Positions 47,753-57,608 of a DNA stretch of 64,000 bases are shown one piece after another. The stretch's first letter is position 1. Each line of letters begins with the position of its first letter. Source of the DNA: Streptomyces solicavernae (GTDB taxonomy: Bacteria > Actinomycetota > Actinomycetes > Streptomycetales > Streptomycetaceae). The notes under the pieces were generated by a model that made no database searches, was not told where the DNA came from, and saw only the letters and a list, made by a program, of their open reading frames with translations. The DNA is taken from assembly GCF_029968095.1 (NCBI RefSeq), contig NZ_JASCIR010000008.1:62001-126000 (forward strand), written 5' to 3'. A program made the translations under genes and the position numbers.

Positions 47753-49384
47753 TCACATCCGGAAGACGCCGAAGCCGGGCGCCGCGTCGTCCTTCTCGGG
47801 CAGGGGGGCGTTGGCGCAGGCGGTCAGGGCGAGCCCGAGCACCTGGCGGGTCTCCAACGGGTCGATCACGCCGTCGTCCCAGAGCCGGGCCGTCGCGTAG
47901 TAGGCGTTGCCCTGGTTCTCGTACTGCGCGCGGATCGGGTCCTTGAAGGCCTCCTCGTCCTCGGCCGGCCAGGACTCGCCGCGCGCCTCCAGCTGGTCGC
48001 GCTTGACGGTCGCGAGCACCGAGGCGGCCTGCTCGCCGCCCATCACGGAGATCTTGGCGCTCGGCCACATCCACAGGAAGCGCGGCGAATAGGCGCGGCC
48101 GCACATCGAGTAGTTGCCCGCGCCGTACGAACCGCCGACGACGACCGTCAGCTTCGGCACGCGCGTGGTGGCCACCGCCGTGACCATCTTGGCGCCGTGC
48201 TTGGCGATGCCGCCCGCCTCGTAGTCCCTGCCGACCATGAAGCCCGAGATGTTCTGCAGGAACAACAGCGGGATGCCGCGCTGGTCGCACAGCTCGATGA
48301 AGTGCGCGCCCTTCTGGGCGGATTCGGAGAACAGGATGCCGTTGTTGGCGACGATGCCGACCGGGTGGCCGTGGATCCGGGCGAACCCGGTGACGAGCGT
48401 CGTGCCGTACTCCGCCTTGAACTCCTGGAAGCGGGAGCCGTCCACCACGCGCGCGATGACCTCCCGGACGTCGTACGGCGTGCGCGAGTCCACCGGCACC
48501 GCGCCGTAGAGCCCGAACGGGTCGACCTTCGGCTCCTCGGCCGGGGTCACGGTCCAGGGGAGGGCCCCGCGAGCGGGGAGCGTCGCCGCGATGTTCCGCA
48601 CGATGCGCAGCGCGTGCGCGTCGTCCTCCGCGAGGTGGTCCGTCACGCCCGAGGTGCGCGAGTGGACCTCGCCGCCGCCCAGCTCCTCGGCGGTCACCAC
48701 CTCGCCCGTGGCCGCCTTCACCAGCGGCGGGCCTCCCAGGAAGATCGTGCCCTGGCCCCGCACGATCACCGCTTCGTCGCTCATCGCCGGGACGTAGGCC
48801 CCGCCTGCCGTGCACGAGCCGAGCACGGCGGCGATCTGCGGGATGCCCCGGCCTGACATCTGCGCCTGGTTGTAGAAGATCCGCCCGAAGTGCTCGCGGT
48901 CGGGGAAGACCTCGTCCTGCATGGGCAGGAAGGCGCCGCCCGAGTCCACCAGGTAGATGCAGGGGAGGCGGTTCTCCAGGGCCACCGCCTGCGCGCGCAG
49001 GTGTTTCTTGACCGTCATCGGGTAGTAGGTGCCGCCCTTGACCGTGGCGTCGTTGGCCACGATCACGCACTCGCGGCCCGAGACCCGGCCGATCCCGGCG
49101 ATCACCCCGGCGGCCGGTGCGTCCCCGCCGTACATCTCCTCGGCCGCGAGCGGGGCCAGTTCGAGGAAGGGGGAGCCGGGGTCGAGCAGTGCGTCCACCC
49201 GGTCCCGGGGCAGCAGCTTGCCGCGCGCCACATGCCGGGCGCGGGCCTTCTCACCGCCGCCCGCCTCGGCCCGCGCGAGCCTTCCGCGCAACTCCTCGAC
49301 GAGGGCGCGATGTGCCGACTCGTTGGCCCGCCAGGCCTCCGAGGCCGGATCCGCCCCGCTGTGAAGGACCGGTGCCTGCTGCAT
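47753..49384 (-). CDS. Methylcrotonyl-CoA carboxylase beta subunit (carboxyltransferase)
   Basis: A 543-residue carboxyltransferase: [66 protein letters not shown] and [18 protein letters not shown] are typical of the methylcrotonyl-CoA beta subunit. Full length. ATG at 49384. First gene of the operon; the promoter region upstream has two TetR-type operator repeats shared with the divergent regulator. Confidence 0.95.
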   Translation of the reverse strand: MQQAPVLHSGADPASEAWRANESAHRALVEELRGRLARAEAGGGEKARARHVARGKLLPRDRVDALLDPGSPFLELAPLAAEEMYGGDAPAAGVIAGIGRVSGRECVIVANDATVKGGTYYPMTVKKHLRAQAVALENRLPCIYLVDSGGAFLPMQDEVFPDREHFGRIFYNQAQMSGRGIPQIAAVLGSCTAGGAYVPAMSDEAVIVRGQGTIFLGGPPLVKAATGEVVTAEELGGGEVHSRTSGVTDHLAEDDAHALRIVRNIAATLPARGALPWTVTPAEEPKVDPFGLYGAVPVDSRTPYDVREVIARVVDGSRFQEFKAEYGTTLVTGFARIHGHPVGIVANNGILFSESAQKGAHFIELCDQRGIPLLFLQNISGFMVGRDYEAGGIAKHGAKMVTAVATTRVPKLTVVVGGSYGAGNYSMCGRAYSPRFLWMWPSAKISVMGGEQAASVLATVKRDQLEARGESWPAEDEEAFKDPIRAQYENQGNAYYATARLWDDGVIDPLETRQVLGLALTACANAPLPEKDDAAPGFGVFRM

Positions 49385-49446
49385 CGCCTGAGCCCCCTTG
49401 CTCGTACGACTGACTGCCCGTGCGCCGCACGGGACCGCGCAGCGAC

Positions 49447-49490
49447 GTTAATGACCGTTAACTCGCTCCTCCAGGTTAACGACCGCTAAC
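49447..49490. promoter_or_regulatory. Two operator copies in the carboxylase/TetR divergent promoter
   Basis: GTTAATGACCGTTAAC (49447-49462) and GTTAACGACCGCTAAC (49475-49490) are near-identical 16-mers, each an imperfect palindrome, 28 bp apart. The right copy overlaps the -35 region of the TetR gene promoter. They are very likely the binding sites of the adjacent TetR protein. Confidence 0.8.
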
Positions 49491-49511
49491 CGCCCTGTCT
49501 AGAATGAATTC
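49476..49511 (+). promoter_or_regulatory. Promoter of the leaderless TetR gene
   Basis: -10 TAGAAT at 49500-49505 and -35 TTAACG at 49476-49481 with an 18-bp spacer. The ATG at 49512 lies seven bases after the -10, and no ribosome site is visible, so transcription probably begins at the A of the start codon. Confidence 0.7.
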
Positions 49512-50123
49512 ATGAGCACCACCAGCGCGGCCCTGACGCGCCGCGAGCAGATCCTCAAGGAGGCCGCCCGGCTCTTCGCCGAGCGTGGCTTCCATGGCGT
49601 CGGCGTCGACGAGATAGGGGCCGCCGTGGGCATCAGCGGCCCCGGGCTCTACCGCCACTTCGCGGGCAAGGACGCGATGCTCGCCGAACTCCTCGTCGGC
49701 ATCAGCGGCCGGCTCCTGACGGGCGGCAAGCGGCGCGCGGCCGAGGCGCGCAGCGGTGGGGACGCGGCCGAGGCGCTGCTCGACTCCCTGATCGAGGGCC
49801 ATATCGACTTCGCCCTCGACGACCGCCCGCTGATCACCCTGCACGACCGCGAGCTGGACCGGCTGCGCGACAGCGACCGCAAGCTGGTCCGCCAACTCCA
49901 GCGGCAGTACGTGGAGTTGTGGGTGGAAGTCGTGCGGGACGTCTATCCCGCGATGGTCGAGCCGGAGGCGCGGGCGACCGTGCACGCGGTGTTCGGCCTG
50001 CTCAACTCCACGCCCCACCTCAGCCGCCCCGGCCCGCTGCCCGGCCGTAACGCGATGGCGCGGCTGCTGCACCGCCTGGCCCGTGGCGCCTTCGCGGCGG
50101 CCGCGTCGAACGGCGCCGCCTGA
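49512..50123 (+). CDS. TetR-family regulator of the leucine-catabolism operon
   Basis: A 203-residue TetR repressor: N-terminal HTH (about 8-58) with REQILKEAARLFAERGFHGVGVDEIG and GISGPGLYRHFAGKDAML, then a helical ligand domain. Divergent from the carboxylase operon with two shared operators, so it is the likely local repressor, ligand perhaps an acyl-CoA of the pathway. The start is set by the leaderless promoter. Confidence 0.92.
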   Translation: MSTTSAALTRREQILKEAARLFAERGFHGVGVDEIGAAVGISGPGLYRHFAGKDAMLAELLVGISGRLLTGGKRRAAEARSGGDAAEALLDSLIEGHIDFALDDRPLITLHDRELDRLRDSDRKLVRQLQRQYVELWVEVVRDVYPAMVEPEARATVHAVFGLLNSTPHLSRPGPLPGRNAMARLLHRLARGAFAAAASNGAA

Positions 50124-50232
50124 TCCGGGCCCCTGTGCGGGGCGCGGTGGGCGTCGTTCGTCGGGCCGTCCGCTCGGGGCGGCTCCGGACAGCTCTGGAC
50201 AGCCTTGGCAACTGCCGGGTAACTTAAATATG

Positions 50233-50246
50233 AGCAAGCGCTTAGA
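50233..50246. promoter_or_regulatory. AAGCGCTT-centred palindrome before the acyl-CoA dehydrogenase gene
   Basis: AGCAAGCGCTTAGA, 71 bp upstream of the GTG start. It resembles the AnCAAGnnCTTGnT type of operator used by TetR-family acyl-CoA regulators, with two mismatches. It is different from the GTTAAC operators in front of the upstream TetR gene. Confidence 0.45.
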
Positions 50247-50316
50247 CAGCACGCCGCGAGGTGTGCGCCGAAGCGCCGCCCGCAGCGACCCGAGCCAGAC
50301 GACCAGGAGGCCGACC

Positions 50317-51474
50317 GTGCGCCGTACCGTTTTCAATGAGGACCACGAGGCGTTCCGGGAGACCCTGCGCGCCTTCATCGAGACCGAGGTCGTCCCCGTC
50401 TACGACGAGTGGTTCGAGGCCGGCCAGGCGCCCCGCGACTTCTACTACAAGCTCGGCGAGCTGGGCGTCTTCGGCATCCGTGTGCCCGAGGAGTACGGCG
50501 GCGCGGGCATCGACTCGCACAAGTTCGAGGCCGTCATGTACGAGGAGACCGCCCGCGCGGGCGTCTCCTTCGGCGGCTCCGGCGTGCACGTTCTGCTGGG
50601 CCTGCCGTACATCCAGATGCTCGCCGACGACGAGCAGAAGAAGCGTTACCTCCCGAAGTTCGTCACCGGTGAGGAGATGTGGGCCCTCGCGATGACCGAG
50701 CCGGGCACCGGCTCCGACCTCGCGGGCATGAAGAGCACCGCCAAGCTCTCCGAGGACGGCACGCACTACGTCCTCAACGGCGCCAAGACCTTCATCACCG
50801 GCGGCGTCCACGCCGACCGCGTCATCGTCTGCGCCCGCACCGCCGCGCCGACCGCCGAGGACCGCCGCTTCGGCATCTCGCTGTTCGCCGTCGACACCAA
50901 GGCCGAGGGCTACTCGGTGGGCCGCAAGCTGGACAAGCTCGGCCTGAAGACCTCCGACACCGCCGAGCTGGCGTTCGTCGACGTCAAGGTGCCCGTCGAG
51001 GACCTGCTCGGCGAGGAGAACAAGGGCTTCTACTACCTCGGCCAGAACCTGCCGTCCGAGCGCTGGGGGATCGCGTTCGGCGCGTACGCGCAGGCCAAGG
51101 CGGCCGTCCAGTTCGCCAAGAGCTACGTCCAGGACCGCACTGTCTTCGGCAAGTCCGTCGCGTCCTTCCAGAACACCAAGTTCGAACTGGCCGCCTGCCA
51201 GGCCGAGGTGGACGCCGCCGAGGCCGTCGCCGACCGTGCCCTGGAGGCGCTGGACGAGGGCGAGCTCACCCCGGCCGAGGCCGCCTCCGCCAAGCTGTTC
51301 TGCACCGAGGTCGCGCACCGCGTCATCGACCGCTGCCTCCAGCTGCACGGCGGCTACGGCTTCATGAACGAGTACCCGATCGCCCGCCTCTACGCCGACA
51401 ACCGCGTCAACCGCATCTACGGCGGCACCAACGAGGTCATGAAGATGATCATTGCGAAGGACATGGGTCTGTGA
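50317..51474 (+). CDS. Acyl-CoA dehydrogenase
   Basis: A 385-residue acyl-CoA dehydrogenase: GIRVPEEYGGAG, MTEPGTGSDLAGMKST, NGAKTFITGGVHAD, SERWGIAFGAYAQAKAA and LQLHGGYGFMNEYPIARLYAD, ending YGGTNEVMKMIIAKDMGL. GTG at 50317 is six bases after a perfect AGGAGG; the in-frame ATG at 50230 would add 29 basic residues without a site. Coupled to a thioesterase by a GTGA overlap. Chain-length preference cannot be read; neighbours suggest short or medium acyl-CoA. Confidence 0.93.
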   Translation: MRRTVFNEDHEAFRETLRAFIETEVVPVYDEWFEAGQAPRDFYYKLGELGVFGIRVPEEYGGAGIDSHKFEAVMYEETARAGVSFGGSGVHVLLGLPYIQMLADDEQKKRYLPKFVTGEEMWALAMTEPGTGSDLAGMKSTAKLSEDGTHYVLNGAKTFITGGVHADRVIVCARTAAPTAEDRRFGISLFAVDTKAEGYSVGRKLDKLGLKTSDTAELAFVDVKVPVEDLLGEENKGFYYLGQNLPSERWGIAFGAYAQAKAAVQFAKSYVQDRTVFGKSVASFQNTKFELAACQAEVDAAEAVADRALEALDEGELTPAEAASAKLFCTEVAHRVIDRCLQLHGGYGFMNEYPIARLYADNRVNRIYGGTNEVMKMIIAKDMGL

Positions 51475-52343
51475 CCTCTCCGCTCGACGCCCTGCTCGAT
51501 CTGCTCGACCTGGAGCGGATCGAGCGGGACATCTTCCGGGGGCTGTCGCGCTCCGCGATCGTGCCGCGCGTGTTCGGCGGCCAGGTCGCGGCCCAGGCCC
51601 TGATCGCCGCCGGACGCACGGTCCCCGAGGGGCGTGCGGCGCACTCCCTGCACGCCTACTTCCTGCGCCCCGGTGACCCGGGCGCCCCGATCGTCTACAC
51701 GGTCGACCGGATCCGCGACGGCAGATCCTTCACCACGCGACGCGTGGTGGCGGTTCAGCACGGGCTGCCGATCTTCCACCTCTCCGCGTCGTTCCAGGAG
51801 TACGAGGAGGGCCTGGAGCACCAGCTGGCCATGCCCGCGGCGCCGGACCCGGAGTCGCTGCCCACCGCCGCCGAGATGCTGCCCCGTGACCTCCCGCCCG
51901 ACGTGGCCGAACGCCTGGCCGAGGCCCGCGCGGCCGTCGACCTGCGCTATGTGGACACCCCGCCGTGGGGCAGTGTCGGCACCCCGCGCCCGCCGCGCTC
52001 CCAGGTGTGGTTCCGCACCAACGGCAAGCTCGCGGACGATCCCCTGCTGCACGTCTGCCTCGCCACGTACGTCTCCGACATGACGCTGCTCGACTCGGTG
52101 CTGCTCGCCCACGGGCGCGGCGGCTGGGCGGTCGGTGACGTGGTGGGCGCCTCGCTGGACCACGCGATGTGGTTCCACCGGCCGTTCCGCGCCGACGAGT
52201 GGCTGCTCTACGACCAGGAGTCGCCGTCGGCCTCCGGCGGGCGCGGGCTCGGCCAGGCGGGGATCTACACCCAGGACGGACGGCTCGCGATCTCCGTCAT
52301 CCAGGAGGGCGTGGTGCGGGTGCCACGCGCGAAGGGCGCGTAG
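51471..52343 (+). CDS. Acyl-CoA thioesterase II (TesB-like)
   Basis: A 290-residue double hot-dog thioesterase: FRGLSRSAIVPRVFGGQVAAQAL, HSLHAYFLRPGDP, DRIRDGRSFTTRRVVAVQ in the N-terminal half and a C-terminal ASLDHAMWFHRPFRADEWLLYDQ with the catalytic Asp (LDHAMWFHR). It hydrolyses acyl-CoA to free acid and CoA. Start GTG in the dehydrogenase stop codon. A perfect palindrome terminator follows. Confidence 0.93.
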   Translation: MTSPLDALLDLLDLERIERDIFRGLSRSAIVPRVFGGQVAAQALIAAGRTVPEGRAAHSLHAYFLRPGDPGAPIVYTVDRIRDGRSFTTRRVVAVQHGLPIFHLSASFQEYEEGLEHQLAMPAAPDPESLPTAAEMLPRDLPPDVAERLAEARAAVDLRYVDTPPWGSVGTPRPPRSQVWFRTNGKLADDPLLHVCLATYVSDMTLLDSVLLAHGRGGWAVGDVVGASLDHAMWFHRPFRADEWLLYDQESPSASGGRGLGQAGIYTQDGRLAISVIQEGVVRVPRAKGA

Positions 52344-52398
52344 GCGTAGGCGAAAGGGGCCTTTGCAGGCCCGGCGAAAGGGCCCCTGGACGGCCCGG

Positions 52399-52436
52399 CG
52401 AAAAGGGCCTCCACGCGCGCGTGGAGGCCCTTTTCG
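52399..52436. terminator. Perfect 19-bp inverted repeat, bidirectional terminator
   Basis: Arms CGAAAAGGGCCTCCACGCG / CGCGTGGAGGCCCTTTTCG are fully complementary with no loop bases between them, and have A and T runs at the ends. It separates the convergent thioesterase and phosphatase genes. Confidence 0.9.
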
Positions 52437-52463
52437 AAAAACCGGCCTCTAGAGGTCCGGTTT

Positions 52464-53252
52464 TCACGACTCCGGTGTCAGCCCCGCCGAGTCCAGCAGG
52501 TACGCCGTCATCGGGTCGTAGAAGCGCGGGTCGGTGACGTGGTCGTCGAGCGGGACCGTGACCTGGACGGTGCCCTCGGCCTCGCCGATGAACAGGGCCG
52601 GGTCGTTGCAGTCCGCGTACCCGACGGAGTCCAGGCCGCGCTGGCCCGCGTACCCGGCCCAGCCGTGGTCGGCGACGACCAGGCCGGGTTGGGGGCGGCC
52701 CTCGCGCTCCAGGCCGTCCAGGATGGCCTTCATCGGCTCGGGGGAGTGGGTGTGCCACAGGGTGGCGCCGCGCTCCAGGACCGCCACGTCGGCGAACTGG
52801 AAGACATAGCCCTCGTCGGCGGTGAGCCCGGCGGGGATCACCACGATCTCGCAGCCGGCCGCACGCAGCGCCGCCGCCGTCGCGCGGTGCACGTCGAGCA
52901 GGCCGCCGGGGTGGCCGGTCGCGAACAGCACCCGCTCCTTGCCCGCGGCCGCCTTGCGCAGCCGGGCCCCCATCCGCTCCAGGGCGTCGACCGTCAGCTC
53001 CGGGTCGATCGTGTCCTGGCCCGTGCGGTGCCCCGGGTCGTCGACCACGCCGCACCGCTCGGCCATCACCGCGAGCACGTCCTGCTCGTCCGTCCAGCGG
53101 TCGCCCAGCTCCAGGCCCAGCCAGTAGTGGCGGTCGCCGTTCGCGAGCTTGCGGTAGTGGGAGAGGTTGTTGTCGCGGGGTGTGGCGACGTCACCGGCGA
53201 TACGGGTGCGGACAAGGTGGTCGACGAGTGCGGCACGGCTGGGTATCGGCAT
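52464..53252 (-). CDS. Phosphatase-like conserved protein
   Basis: A 262-residue protein from the ATG at 53252 (another ATG three codons earlier). It has FATGHPGGLLDVHRA, VIPAGLTADEGYVFQFADV, LWHTHSPEP, LVVADHGWAGYAGQRG and DCNDPALFIGEAEG. Streptomyces orthologues are usually annotated as phosphatase; I see His/Asp clusters that could bind metal but no classical phosphatase signature, so the activity is unproven. Cytoplasmic. It lies downstream of the PucR gene on the same strand with a 115-bp gap. Confidence 0.65.
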   Translation of the reverse strand: MPIPSRAALVDHLVRTRIAGDVATPRDNNLSHYRKLANGDRHYWLGLELGDRWTDEQDVLAVMAERCGVVDDPGHRTGQDTIDPELTVDALERMGARLRKAAAGKERVLFATGHPGGLLDVHRATAAALRAAGCEIVVIPAGLTADEGYVFQFADVAVLERGATLWHTHSPEPMKAILDGLEREGRPQPGLVVADHGWAGYAGQRGLDSVGYADCNDPALFIGEAEGTVQVTVPLDDHVTDPRFYDPMTAYLLDSAGLTPES

Positions 53253-53367
53253 GCCCCCCATTGTGCCGTCGGCCCGGAGCGGCCGGGCCAGGCGTTCCGA
53301 ACCCTGGGACCCTCCGTGCGCGAATCCGTACGCGGAAATCCGCACCCAAGGGACCCAAGGGGCGGAA

Positions 53368-54870
53368 TCAGAGGTTCCGCAGGGCGAACCACAACTCCAT
53401 GCGCACATCCGGATCGTCCAGATCCGTTTCAAGCAGCGTGGAGCAGCGGGCGATCCGCTGCCGGACCGTGTTGCGGTGCACGCCGAGGGCCACCGCCGAA
53501 CGGTCCCAACTGCCGTGCAGCGAGAGCCAGGTGCGCAGGGTCTCCACCAGGGCCGGATTTCCTGCGAGCGGATCGAGCAGCACGCGCGCGTGCGCCTCGG
53601 CCTCCTCGGGCTCGACGAGTGCGGCGAGCCCGGACTCCCGGTCCCGCACCAGACCGGTGCGCGTGACCTCCGCCCGCCGCAGCGCCCGCGCCGCGCGTGC
53701 GTCGGCCGCGGCCAGGTCGCCGACGGCGGCCGGGGCGGACGCCCCGAGGGTCCAGCCGGGCGGCGGATCGAGCGCGTGGTCGGCGGGCACGAGCAGCCGT
53801 ACGACATCCGTGCCGGGCTCGTCGTCGGCCGGGTCGACCAGGGGCGTGCCCAGGGACACGGCGAGCGCGGACGGGGACGGCGGGGTCCGCTCCGCTCGGG
53901 ACGGCAGCACGCGCGCGTGCACCACGCGCCACGCCTCGCTCCCGAGCAGCGCCCCCGCCCGCTCCGGAGCGGAGCCGAGCAGCAGCCGGACGAGCGCCGC
54001 CGACCGGGCCCCCTCCGACGCGCTCTGATGCTCACCGGTGAGCAGCGAGAGCAGCACCACCGCGGCCCCCGTGATGGTGTGATCGCCCGCCGCGCGGTGC
54101 TCGGTCGCGACGCCGAGCGCGAAGCCGCGGCCGCCGCCCAGGGCGTACGCCGTCAGGTGCACGGGACCGGCCGTGTCCGCCGCCGCGGTGGGCGCCCCCG
54201 GGGTGGCCCGGCGTACGACCGCGGTCAGCTCGCGCAGCGCCGTACGGGCCGCCTCACCGGTGCGCCCGGCGGACTGCAGCTGCGTCCCGTCGGGGCCGTA
54301 CAGGAGCGCCGCCCCGCCGAGGCGGGCGGCCAGCTGGTGCAGGACCGCGGGGACCGGGTCGGGGCGCGCCGCAGCGGTCGCCAGGCCCTGCTGCGCCTCG
54401 GCGACCCGGCGCAGCTCCGCGTGCCGTGCCTCGGCCATCAGCCGCCACACCGCGCGTGCGACGCCGCTGAACGTGGTCTGCGGCGGCACTTCGAGGAGCG
54501 GCAAACCGTGCCGGTCGCAGGCCGCCACGAGGGCGCGCGGCACCGTGTCGTGCACCGGCGTGACCCCGAAGCCGAGCGCCGCCCCGCCCGCCCGCACGAC
54601 CTGCGCCACATAGGCGTCCAGGTTGCCGTCGCCCGCCTCTCCGATGTGCACGCCGGCCGTCAGGAGCAGCTCGCCGCCCAGCAAGTACGGGGAGGGGTCG
54701 GAGAGTTCGGAGGTGTGCGCCCAGTGGACGACGGTGCCCGCCTCGCGCGCGTCGGGGCCGGCGATCTGGCGCAGCCCGAGCGAGTCGAGGGCGAGCAGCG
54801 CGGACAGCGCCACCGGCACCACGGGCGGGGCCGACGGTGTGGAGGAGGGCAGAGACGCGGGTGTGGACAT
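53368..54870 (-). CDS. PucR-family transcriptional regulator
   Basis: A 500-residue PucR/CdaR-type activator: N-terminal PucR domain (about 25-150, LLGGELLLTAGV), a GGDEF-like degenerate middle region, and a C-terminal PucR-type HTH (LRTWLSLHGSWDRSAVAL then VHRNTVRQRIARC). Such proteins control purine, amine and guanidino catabolism. It is divergent from the symporter-ureohydrolase-ThDP operon across a 190-bp spacer and is its probable regulator. ATG at 54870 lacks a strong ribosome site. Confidence 0.9.
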   Translation of the reverse strand: MSTPASLPSSTPSAPPVVPVALSALLALDSLGLRQIAGPDAREAGTVVHWAHTSELSDPSPYLLGGELLLTAGVHIGEAGDGNLDAYVAQVVRAGGAALGFGVTPVHDTVPRALVAACDRHGLPLLEVPPQTTFSGVARAVWRLMAEARHAELRRVAEAQQGLATAAARPDPVPAVLHQLAARLGGAALLYGPDGTQLQSAGRTGEAARTALRELTAVVRRATPGAPTAAADTAGPVHLTAYALGGGRGFALGVATEHRAAGDHTITGAAVVLLSLLTGEHQSASEGARSAALVRLLLGSAPERAGALLGSEAWRVVHARVLPSRAERTPPSPSALAVSLGTPLVDPADDEPGTDVVRLLVPADHALDPPPGWTLGASAPAAVGDLAAADARAARALRRAEVTRTGLVRDRESGLAALVEPEEAEAHARVLLDPLAGNPALVETLRTWLSLHGSWDRSAVALGVHRNTVRQRIARCSTLLETDLDDPDVRMELWFALRNL

Positions 54871-55060
54871 GAGGAGTGGACGATCCCTCCATTCACGATG
54901 AGAGAAGTGGAGGAAACGTACACTTCAGCGTCGCTTTCCGGCCACTTAAGGTCGTGCCGACCGCCGGCCGCGGGTACGGGCGGATGTCCCCTCGGCCGGT
55001 CACCCCTCACATCCCCCGTATCTGCACGACACGCCACCGAGGTGCGCAAAGGAGGGCCGC

Positions 55061-56545
55061 ATGGCCGTCGACTACACAGTGATCGTCATCTATCTCGTCG
55101 GCATGCTCGCCATGGGCTGGTGGGGCATGCGCCGCGCCAAGTCCAAGAGCGAGTTCCTGGTCGCCGGGCGCCGCCTCGGACCGTGGTTCTACTCCGGGAC
55201 GATGGCCGCGATCGTCCTCGGCGGCGCCTCCACCATCGGCGGCGTCGGCCTCGGCTACCAGTACGGCCTGTCCGGCGCCTGGATGGTGTTCACCATCGGC
55301 CTGGGCATCCTGGCCCTGTCGGTCTTCTTCTCGGCGCGCATCGCGCGTCTGAAGGTCTACACCGTCTCCGAGATGCTCGACCTGCGCTACGGGGGCCGCG
55401 CCGGCGTCATCTCCGGCGTCGTCATGTGGGCGTACACGCTGATGCTCGCGGTCACCTCGACCATCGCGTACGCGACGATCTTCGACGTCCTCTTCGACGT
55501 CCACCGCACCGTGGCGATCATCCTCGGCGGCACCATCGTCGTCGCCTACTCCACGCTCGGCGGCATGTGGGCGATCACGCTCACCGATATGGTGCAGTTC
55601 GTCGTCAAGACGATCGGTGTGCTGCTCCTGCTGCTGCCCATCGCCGTGATCAAGGCGGGCGGCTTCAGCGAGATGAAGGCGAAGCTGCCGACCGAGTACT
55701 TCGACCCGCTGGGCATCGGCGGCGAGACGATCTTCACGTATGTGCTGATCTATACGTTCGGCATGCTCATCGGGCAGGACATCTGGCAGCGCGTCTTCAC
55801 CGCCCGCAGCGACAAGGTCGCCAGCCGCGGCGGCGCCGCGGCCGGCACGTACTGCCTGGTCTACGCGATCGCCGGCGCCGTCATCGGCACCGCGGCCAAG
55901 GTCATGTACCCGAACCTGGAGAGCGCCGACGCCGCGTTCGCCACCATCGTCAAGGACGAACTGCCCATGGGTGTGCGGGGCCTGGTGCTCGCCGCCGCGC
56001 TCGCCGCCGTCATGTCCACCTCGTCCGGCGCGCTGATCGCCTGCGCCACCGTCGCCAACAACGACATCTGGTCGCGGCTGCGCGGAATCGTCAAGCCCGC
56101 CGGGCACGACGAGGGGCCGCACGACGAGGTCAAGGGCAACCGCCTGTTCATCGTGATCATGGGCGCCGCGGTCGTGGTCATCGCCATCGCGCTCAACGAC
56201 GTGGTGCAGGCCCTGACCGTCGCCTACAACCTGCTCGTCGGAGGACTGCTCGTGCCGATCCTCGGCGGCCTGGTGTGGCGCCGCGGCACCGCGGCCGGAG
56301 CGCTCGCCTCCGTCGCCGCCGGCGGCCTCTCCGTCATCGGCCTCATGGCGTACCACGGCATCCTCGCCACCCAGCCGATCTACTACGGCCTGCTGATCTC
56401 GCTCGGCGTGTACATCGCCGTCTCCCTGGCCACCCCGCCGACCGACGCGGCCGTCCTCGCCGCCTGGCGCGAGCGCCTCGCGGGCCGCGCCGAGGAGCCC
56501 GACGAGCACCCCGCGGCCCCCGCAACCGCTGTGACCAGCAGCTGA
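55061..56545 (+). CDS. Solute:sodium symporter (SSS family)
   Basis: A 494-residue transporter with 13 or so membrane helices; motifs [32 protein letters not shown] and [20 protein letters not shown] near the sodium site belong to the SSS family. ATG at 55061 with AAAGGAGG. First gene of the operon, 76 bp before the ureohydrolase. It should bring in the guanidino or amine substrate used by the next enzyme. Confidence 0.93.
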   Translation: MAVDYTVIVIYLVGMLAMGWWGMRRAKSKSEFLVAGRRLGPWFYSGTMAAIVLGGASTIGGVGLGYQYGLSGAWMVFTIGLGILALSVFFSARIARLKVYTVSEMLDLRYGGRAGVISGVVMWAYTLMLAVTSTIAYATIFDVLFDVHRTVAIILGGTIVVAYSTLGGMWAITLTDMVQFVVKTIGVLLLLLPIAVIKAGGFSEMKAKLPTEYFDPLGIGGETIFTYVLIYTFGMLIGQDIWQRVFTARSDKVASRGGAAAGTYCLVYAIAGAVIGTAAKVMYPNLESADAAFATIVKDELPMGVRGLVLAAALAAVMSTSSGALIACATVANNDIWSRLRGIVKPAGHDEGPHDEVKGNRLFIVIMGAAVVVIAIALNDVVQALTVAYNLLVGGLLVPILGGLVWRRGTAAGALASVAAGGLSVIGLMAYHGILATQPIYYGLLISLGVYIAVSLATPPTDAAVLAAWRERLAGRAEEPDEHPAAPATAVTSS

Positions 56546-56621
56546 ACCCCGAGCGCGGCCCATTGTCAGTGGGCCGCGCAACACTTGGAACCGACTCGAA
56601 CAAGCAGGAGGAAGAACGACC

Positions 56622-57608
56622 ATGAGCAGCGCCGAGACCCCGACCCCCCGCGGCCCCGTCGACTCCTCCCGCGTCCCGCGCTACGCAGGCCCGGCGACGT
56701 ACGCCCGCCTGCCGCGGCTCGACGAGGTCGGCGGGAAGACGGACGTCGCGGTGGTCGGCGTCCCCTTCGACACGGGCGTCTCGTACCGGCCGGGCGCCCG
56801 CTTCGGCGGCAACGCCATCCGTGAGGCGTCCCGCCTGCTCCGCCCGTACAACCCGGCGCAGGACGCCTCGCCGTTCGCCCTCGCGCAGGTCGCGGACGCG
56901 GGTGACATCGCCGCCAACCCGTTCAACATCAACGAGGCGGTGGAGACCATCGAGGCCGCCGCGGACGACCTCCTCGGCACCGGCGCCCGCATGATGACCC
57001 TCGGCGGCGACCACACCATCGCGCTGCCGCTGCTGCGCTCGGTTGCGAAGAAGCACGGCCCGGTCGCGCTGCTCCACTTCGACGCCCACCTGGACACCTG
57101 GGACACGTACTTCGGCGCGGAGTACACCCACGGCACCCCGTTCCGCCGCGCTGTCGAGGAGGGCATCCTCGACACCGAGGCGCTGTCCCACGTCGGCACC
57201 CGCGGCCCGCTCTACGGCAAGCAGGACCTGACCGACGACGAGAAGATGGGCTTCGGCATCGTCACCTCGGCGGACGTCTACCGCCGGGGCGCCGACGAGG
57301 TCGCCGACCAGCTCCGCCAGCGCATCGGCGACCGCCCGCTGTACATCTCCATCGACATCGACTGCCTCGACCCGGCCCACGCCCCGGGCACCGGCACCCC
57401 GGAGGCGGGCGGCATGACCTCCCGCGAACTCCTGGAGATCCTGCGCGGCCTGTCCTCCTGCAACCTGGTCTCGGCGGACGTCGTGGAGGTCGCCCCGGCG
57501 TACGACCACGCGGAGATCACCGCCGTCGCCGCCTCCCACACGGCGTACGAACTGACCACGATCATGTCCCGCCAGATCGCCGCGAGCCGGGAGGGAACCA
57601 CCGCGTGA
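56622..57608 (+). CDS. speB: Agmatinase-family ureohydrolase
   Basis: A 328-residue Mn-dependent ureohydrolase: [21 protein letters not shown] (DAHxD), and [19 protein letters not shown], giving all metal ligands. It releases urea from agmatine or a related guanidino compound such as guanidinobutyrate; the family cannot be split by eye. AGGAGG upstream of the ATG at 56622. Coupled by overlap with the ThDP enzyme gene. The symbol is assigned by family only. Confidence 0.88.
   Translation: MSSAETPTPRGPVDSSRVPRYAGPATYARLPRLDEVGGKTDVAVVGVPFDTGVSYRPGARFGGNAIREASRLLRPYNPAQDASPFALAQVADAGDIAANPFNINEAVETIEAAADDLLGTGARMMTLGGDHTIALPLLRSVAKKHGPVALLHFDAHLDTWDTYFGAEYTHGTPFRRAVEEGILDTEALSHVGTRGPLYGKQDLTDDEKMGFGIVTSADVYRRGADEVADQLRQRIGDRPLYISIDIDCLDPAHAPGTGTPEAGGMTSRELLEILRGLSSCNLVSADVVEVAPAYDHAEITAVAASHTAYELTTIMSRQIAASREGTTA

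Noticed and set aside
50230..50316. ATG at 50230 as start of the acyl-CoA dehydrogenase
   Set aside because: No ribosome site, adds 29 basic residues absent from the family, and the GTG at 50317 has a perfect AGGAGG.
53167..56625. Long plus-strand frame over PucR and the symporter genes
   Set aside because: Shadow of both genes; no domain, no ribosome site.
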